Shown in pieces: positions 59,335-64,000 of a stretch of DNA of 64,000 nucleotides. Below the pieces are notes generated by a model. The model searched no databases. It saw nothing but the letters and a program-made list of their open reading frames with translations, and had not been told where the DNA came from. Source of the stretch: Bugula neritina (Eukaryota > Bryozoa > Gymnolaemata > Cheilostomatida > Bugulidae); NCBI GenBank assembly GCA_964035545.1, contig OZ037770.1, positions 6,476,729 to 6,540,728 of the forward strand, in the 5' to 3' direction. Each line of letters begins with the position of its first letter. Position 1 is the stretch's first letter. The translations under genes were made by a program, and so were the position numbers.

Positions 59335-60360
59335 CACGGCTGTGTTATAGCTCCAACGCTGTTCTCTATCCACTTGTTTGCTGTGCTGTACCTTGTGAAA
59401 CAAAAACTTCCTACAGTCATCAGACTAAACTATTGTATTGGAGACCTGTTTAACCTGCAAAGACTGCGCGCAAAGGCACTAACATCAGAGACATCAGTTC
59501 ATGAGTTGCAGTATGCTGATGACAATGCTCTAGTAGCGGATTCTAAAGAACATCTTCAAGCTGCTATGACTGCATTCGAAAAGGCTTATAACTCTCTCTG
59601 ACTGAAGCTAAATGCAAAGAAGACACAAGTTATCTGCCAACCAAAACCAGGAAAAATTGTTGACCCTCCCACTGCTGTTGCTAGGGGTGAAACATTGTGC
59701 CCTGTTAATGATTTTGTGTACTTAGGAAGCAACCTGTCATCAAAGGCGGATCTGGGGAGAGAGATAGACAAACAGCTTTGCGCTGCTAATATTGCTTACA
59801 GCAAGCTGAGGCAGAGAGTCTTTGACAACTCTAACCTGCAGGTAGCCACAAAGCAGAAAGTGTACAAAGCTGTAATCATACCAACATGTATGCATCTGAG
59901 ACATGGGCTACCTACAGTACTGACATAAAAAAAGCTAGAAAATTATCACATGGGAAAATTGCGAAGAATACTGGACATCAACAGGACTGACAAGCGCACT
60001 AATAACAGCGTATACCAACAAGCAAAGATTCCAAGCCTTGAAAGCCTCATCGTCAAGAGCAGACTTCCTTGGTCGGGAAATGTAATGAGAATGAAAGGAC
60101 ACAAACTTCCAAAACAGATCTTTTATTGAGAGCTACAAACAGGTGAAAGATTGCAAGGAGGACAGAGGAAGCGCTTTAGAGACTGTCTCAAAAACAGTAT
60201 GAACTGCTCTCACATCAGAACACACACCTGGGAAGGGAATGCCGCAAGGAGGACCAGATAAAGATCTATGGTTCATGAAGGCATGCAAATCTTTGAAGAA
60301 GAAAGAATGCGACACAGAGACGAAATTAGACCTGGCCGCAAAAAGGCTTAGCTCAACAGA
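59335..60360 (+). pseudogene. LINE RT palm and C-terminal part
   Basis: Box QYADDNALVADS with the catalytic Asp pair near 59510-59530, then LKLNAKKTQVICQ, FVYLGSNLSSKADL and the C-terminal tail (KLRRILDINRTDKRTNNSVY, then W-S-G-N-V-M-R-M). Several stops. Confidence 0.8.
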
Positions 60361-60463
60361 CACACCAAGTGTAACGTTTTGAATGTGTGCTGCATGCAAT
60401 AGAGTTGTTTATTATTACTGCATGAATTAGATGTCGTTTAGCAACTGTATGATGTCATATTCT

Positions 60464-60735
<272 letters not shown>

Positions 60736-60850
60736 TGGAGATTTACAAATATAAGTTAGTTTTAGCCCTCAACCGAGTGTAGTCTTTACAGCATAAACAT
60801 ATAACTGCAAATTAACACAACACAAAATTGGCGATGAGGATAATCTGATA

Positions 60851-62023
60851 GTGGCAGCTCAAGATTTTAGAATGGCTACTGGGTCTATACCGCAGTTTAG
60901 TGGAAAGATAGAACATTATATGCAGAGGTTAGAAAGTTATTTTCTTATGCACAATACAGATGCTGACTTGAAGAAGCATGTGCTGATAATGGGGCTTTCA
61001 GAGAGTCAATACGAGATTTTGACAGACTTAGTATCACCAGAGATGCCACAGGATGTCAGCTATGACAATCTAGTACAGCAGCTAAAGAGACATTATGATA
61101 CAGTGACAAATAAAATGGTTGAGAGGGCAAAGTTTAGAGATGTCAAGAGATCACCGAATGAATCTGTGACAGACTCTGTGGCTAGACTGAAGGCACAAGC
61201 TAGATCATGTGAGTTTGGGAATGTGCTACATGATAGTTTGCTTAAACAATTCAGAATAGGGGTGCAAAGTAAGACAATCAGAGGGAAAATAACTGCTATG
61301 GCAGCAGAACAGCAATCCAAGCTTCAAGCATTGATAGATGTTGCATTGCAAGTTGAAGTTGACGAAAAGATGGACAATGTCAAGTTAAACAGTGCACCGG
61401 AAATTGTTTCAGCCGTGAGAAATGGAAGGGTGAATAGTGGAGCAAGACTTAAGCATACAGAAAATAATAGCAAAAGTCAAGCTATTTGCTACAGATGCTC
61501 TAGGACCGGACATTTGGCAAGTAGTAACAGTTGTCCAGCAAAGGATAAAACATGCAAGGACTGTGGCAGGAGAGGACATTTTGCCAAATCGAAATTCTGT
61601 AAAGGCACAACAAAGCACCATACAGTGGCAAAAGTAGAGGAGATGAGCGAGGAAACGTTGTTCGCTGTGAAGGGAAAATCTGAAATACCTAAATGTGATG
61701 TGACTGTTTTGGGTAAGAGTATTTTACTTTTAATTGACACAGGAGCTTGCAACAATATCATAGATTTGGCTGCCTATAATAGGATCAAACAAAAAGTTAT
61801 GTTGCAGCCAATAAGCGAGGCTTTGTATGCTTATGGCAGTGACAAGCAATTAAACATGATTGGTTGTTTTGATACCGAAATGAAGTGTGCTGCATATATT
61901 GCTAAGGCTACTGTGTATGTTTTTAATGGTTATGCTAAGTGCTTACTAGGTGGTAAAACAGCCACAGATTTACATCGCTTGTCTTTTGATGGTAATGTTT
62001 ATAATGTGGGTGCTGAAAATTAG
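60851..62023 (+). CDS. Gypsy F gag-protease polyprotein, intact frame
   Basis: 390 codons. An N-terminal capsid region (IPQFSGKIEHYMQRLESYFL, YDNLVQQLKRHYDT, VTDSVARLKAQARSCEFG) is followed by two zinc knuckles (CYRCSRTGHLASSNSC and CKDCGRRGHFAKSKFC) at residues about 213-250. An aspartic protease with LLLIDTGACNNIIDL lies around residue 295. The frame has no stop before 62021, which is unusual in this window. Gag would build the particle and the protease would process it. GTG or CTG starts further upstream are possible; the ATG at 60851 lies shortly after the primer-binding region. Confidence 0.85.
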   Translation: MAAQDFRMATGSIPQFSGKIEHYMQRLESYFLMHNTDADLKKHVLIMGLSESQYEILTDLVSPEMPQDVSYDNLVQQLKRHYDTVTNKMVERAKFRDVKRSPNESVTDSVARLKAQARSCEFGNVLHDSLLKQFRIGVQSKTIRGKITAMAAEQQSKLQALIDVALQVEVDEKMDNVKLNSAPEIVSAVRNGRVNSGARLKHTENNSKSQAICYRCSRTGHLASSNSCPAKDKTCKDCGRRGHFAKSKFCKGTTKHHTVAKVEEMSEETLFAVKGKSEIPKCDVTVLGKSILLLIDTGACNNIIDLAAYNRIKQKVMLQPISEALYAYGSDKQLNMIGCFDTEMKCAAYIAKATVYVFNGYAKCLLGGKTATDLHRLSFDGNVYNVGAEN

Positions 62024-62080
62024 TGTGAAATTGTTAGATAATTTCCAGAAGATTTTCAAAGTGTGTGAAAACTCAAAAGA

Positions 62081-63456
62081 GTGAAAACAAAATTTCACGT
62101 TGATAAAACAGTAACACCAGTTGCTCAGCCAGTGCGTAAATTATCATTGGGGTTCAAAGATAAGGTGAAGCAAAAGCTAGATGATTTGTTAGCTAATGGC
62201 ATTACTCAGCCCGTTGCTGGAGTTGGTAAGACATGGGTGAATCCATTGGTGGTAGTTTTGAAAAATAATGGGGAAATTAGACAAACAGTTGACATGCGCC
62301 AGGCAAATAAGGCTATTTTGAAGGAAAGACACCCTATTCCAACTGTTAAGGAGATGCTAGCTAATTGAGAAGGGGCTCAAGTTTTTTCAAAGTTGGACTT
62401 GAGGCTAGGTTTTCACCAGGTAGAAACTGAGGAAAATTCAAGGCCTATTACAACTTTTATCAGACCCTTTGGTTTGTTTAGATATAAAAGGCTAACAATG
62501 GTTACAAATGCCGGCCCAGAGCAATTTCAGTATATCATACAGTAAGCATTAGCAGGTTTGGCAGGGGTCCAAAATATGGCTGATGATATTATTTTATTTG
62601 CATCAAACAGGCTAGAGCATAATGAGAAGTTGAAAACATTACTTTTGAAACTCAAACAAGTAGGCTTGACACTGAATGCTAGCAAGTGTGAATTTAGAGT
62701 TAGCTCAGTGAAGTTCCTTGGCTTTATTATCTCAGGTAGCGGAATTTCAGCTGACCCAGAGAAAGTTAAATCAATAGTTGAATTTCAGCTTCCAGAAGCT
62801 TCCTTGGCTTGGTAAATTTTGTGGGAAAATTTATTCCTGATTTAGCTAGTTTATCAGAGCCTATTAGGCAAGTCGCTCAACAGTCTGTTCAGTTCACTTG
62901 GGGTGAAGAACAGCAAGGTGCTTCTGACAAGATCAAAACTCTCATGGCCAATGCTAAGACGTTGGCTCATTTTGATTCAAAATTGAAAACCAGTGCTGTG
63001 GTTGATGCTAGCCCATTTGCATTAGGAGCTGTCTTAGTGCAGGGAGATAGAGTGGTGGCATATGGACACCGCCGGTTGACAGATATTGAGGGTAGATATA
63101 GTCAAACAGAAAGGGAGGCTTTGGCAATAGTGTGGGCCTGTGAACATTTCATGATGTACTTGTTAGGCATTGAGTTCGAACTGATAACAGACCACAGACC
63201 CCTAGCATTCATATTTAATAATCCTAGCTCTAAGCCAGTTTCTAGGATAGAGAGGTAGTCATTACGCTTGCAGTCATTTAGGTTTACAGTGAAAAATAAA
63301 CCTGGTAAAGGAAACATAGCTGATCCACTCTCTAGGCTGTGTAATGTGATGAATCACAAAGTAAACAGCATTGCTACAGTAGCAGCAAATGATTATGCTA
63401 GGCAGATTGGCAAAGAGGCAGTGCCAATAGCTATTAAATGGAGACTTGGTAGCTAA
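62081..63456 (+). pseudogene. Gypsy F reverse transcriptase and RNase H
   Basis: RT: VNPLVVVLKNNGEIRQTVDM, FSKLDLRLGFHQVE, and a catalytic box reading M-A-D-D-I-I-L-F-A (V/M-ADD form common in Mag-like elements). Then the thumb, and RNase H with AVVDASPFALGAVLVQGDRV, QTEREALAIVWACEHFMMYL and ITDHRPLAFIF. Stops at 62366, near 62542 and at 63256, with a frameshift near 62810. Confidence 0.85.
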
Positions 63457-63599
63457 ATCTAGTTCATGCAAAGAAGTTAAAAATGTTCTAGAAGCATTAA
63501 AATCTAATGAAATGCAGAAATGTAGCAGATCGTAGCAAGCTGTGGAGAATGAACTAAGTAAAATTGATGGCGTGTTACTCAGAGGTAGTAGGATAGTAA

Positions 63600-64000
63600 T
63601 ACCAGTTACACTTAGATAACATGTGCTGAAATTAGCACATTAACGGCATCAGGGCATAGTGAAGGCAAAACAAAGACTTAGGTCTAAACTCTAAAGTTTG
63701 GTGGCCTAAAATGGATGATGAGGTTGAGAAATTTTGCAGAAATTGTGCTGACTGTGTTAAGTAAGTCAACCAAACCCACCAGAACCTTTGTCAATGACTA
63801 AAATACCAAGTCAGCCATGGTCATTTTTGAGTGTTGACCTGCTTGGACCACTGCCAAATGGGCAGCATGTAATTGTTATGATTGATTATTAAAGCAGATT
63901 TTTTCAGTGTGCATTTCTCAATAGCACTACAAGTGAAAAGGTAGTAGAGTTGATAGATACAGTTTTCTCAAGATTTAGAGTTTGTGAAGCAATCACAACT
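63600..64000 (+). pseudogene. Gypsy F integrase N-terminus, cut by window end
   Basis: Zinc-binding HHCC text (KAKQRLRSK, then WWPKMDDEVEKFCRNCADC) and the start of the catalytic core with SFLSVDLLGPLPNGQ (first Asp). A TAA lies near 63889. The window ends before the second Asp. Confidence 0.8.

Larger units (their letters stand above)
57703..60420 (+). mobile_element. LINE with APE endonuclease (RTE/BovB or CFDP2-like type), RT partly deleted
   Basis: Contains an apurinic-type endonuclease domain (57982-58730), a linker region (58806-59315) and the RT palm and C-terminus (59335-60360), on the plus strand. The first half of RT is missing between 59315 and 59335, where the frame jumps to a V-I-A-P-T-L-F-S-I box. 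Stops and frameshifts elsewhere. The protein type is often annotated 'craniofacial development protein 2-like' in animals. It starts directly after TIR copy 4. Confidence 0.8.

Overview
This window is eukaryotic and reads as AT-rich genomic DNA from an invertebrate animal. Its genes are split into short exons with GT/AG splice sites. Extracellular modules are bounded by phase-1 introns. Long microsatellites are present, and about half of the sequence is transposable-element debris of animal type: Ty3/Gypsy, Copia, non-LTR LINEs, a tRNA-derived SINE and short TIR elements. The exact phylum cannot be read from the sequence; a lophotrochozoan such as a mollusc, annelid or bryozoan is only a guess.

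Host genes. Two minus-strand gene models can be built from phase-consistent splice sites. Gene 1 has nine visible exons (47235-52661). It encodes the 3' part of a single-pass membrane protein: one unnamed module, a 36-nt microexon, three fibronectin-III-like domains each split over two exons (phases 1-0 then 0-1), and a transmembrane exon. Its 5' end lies to the right and was not found. Gene 2 has six visible exons (17671-29749). It starts with a signal-peptide exon and continues with an FN3-like domain, a module like the first exon of gene 1, and a fucolectin/tachylectin-4-type lectin domain split over two exons. It continues to the left beyond what I can recognise. The two look like tandem paralogous cell-surface or secreted recognition proteins.

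Mobile DNA, left to right. 6.37-7.19 kb holds two foldback repeats. 7.24-9.21 kb holds Gypsy family C copy 1 (5' LTR, gag, protease-side fragment, then integrase, with reverse transcriptase missing). 9.8-17.3 kb is a direct-repeat-bounded (LTR-like) block containing a decayed second copy of Gypsy family A, interrupted by two copies of a TIR family. 21.7-27.1 kb, inside a gene 2 intron, is bounded by diverged ends of that same TIR family and may be a long relative. 30.3-46.0 kb is a nest: two direct repeats enclose a minus-strand Gypsy gag-protease, a Copia pol split in two, a 5'-truncated LINE, a TIR element, and a structurally complete but mutated Gypsy A with both LTRs, PBS and PPT. 50.3 and 51.8 kb carry SINEs in gene 1 introns. 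53.6-55.0 kb is Gypsy C copy 2. 57.0-57.7 kb is another TIR element. 57.7-60.4 kb is a LINE lacking part of its RT. 60.4-64.0 kb is a Gypsy element of another lineage that runs off the window.

No complete intact mobile-element coding region is present; every pol region read has stops or frameshifts. The most interesting signals are the lectin/FN3 gene pair, the short TIR family with 2-bp target duplications and its 5.4-kb relative, and the Gypsy family that has spread in an RT-deleted form.
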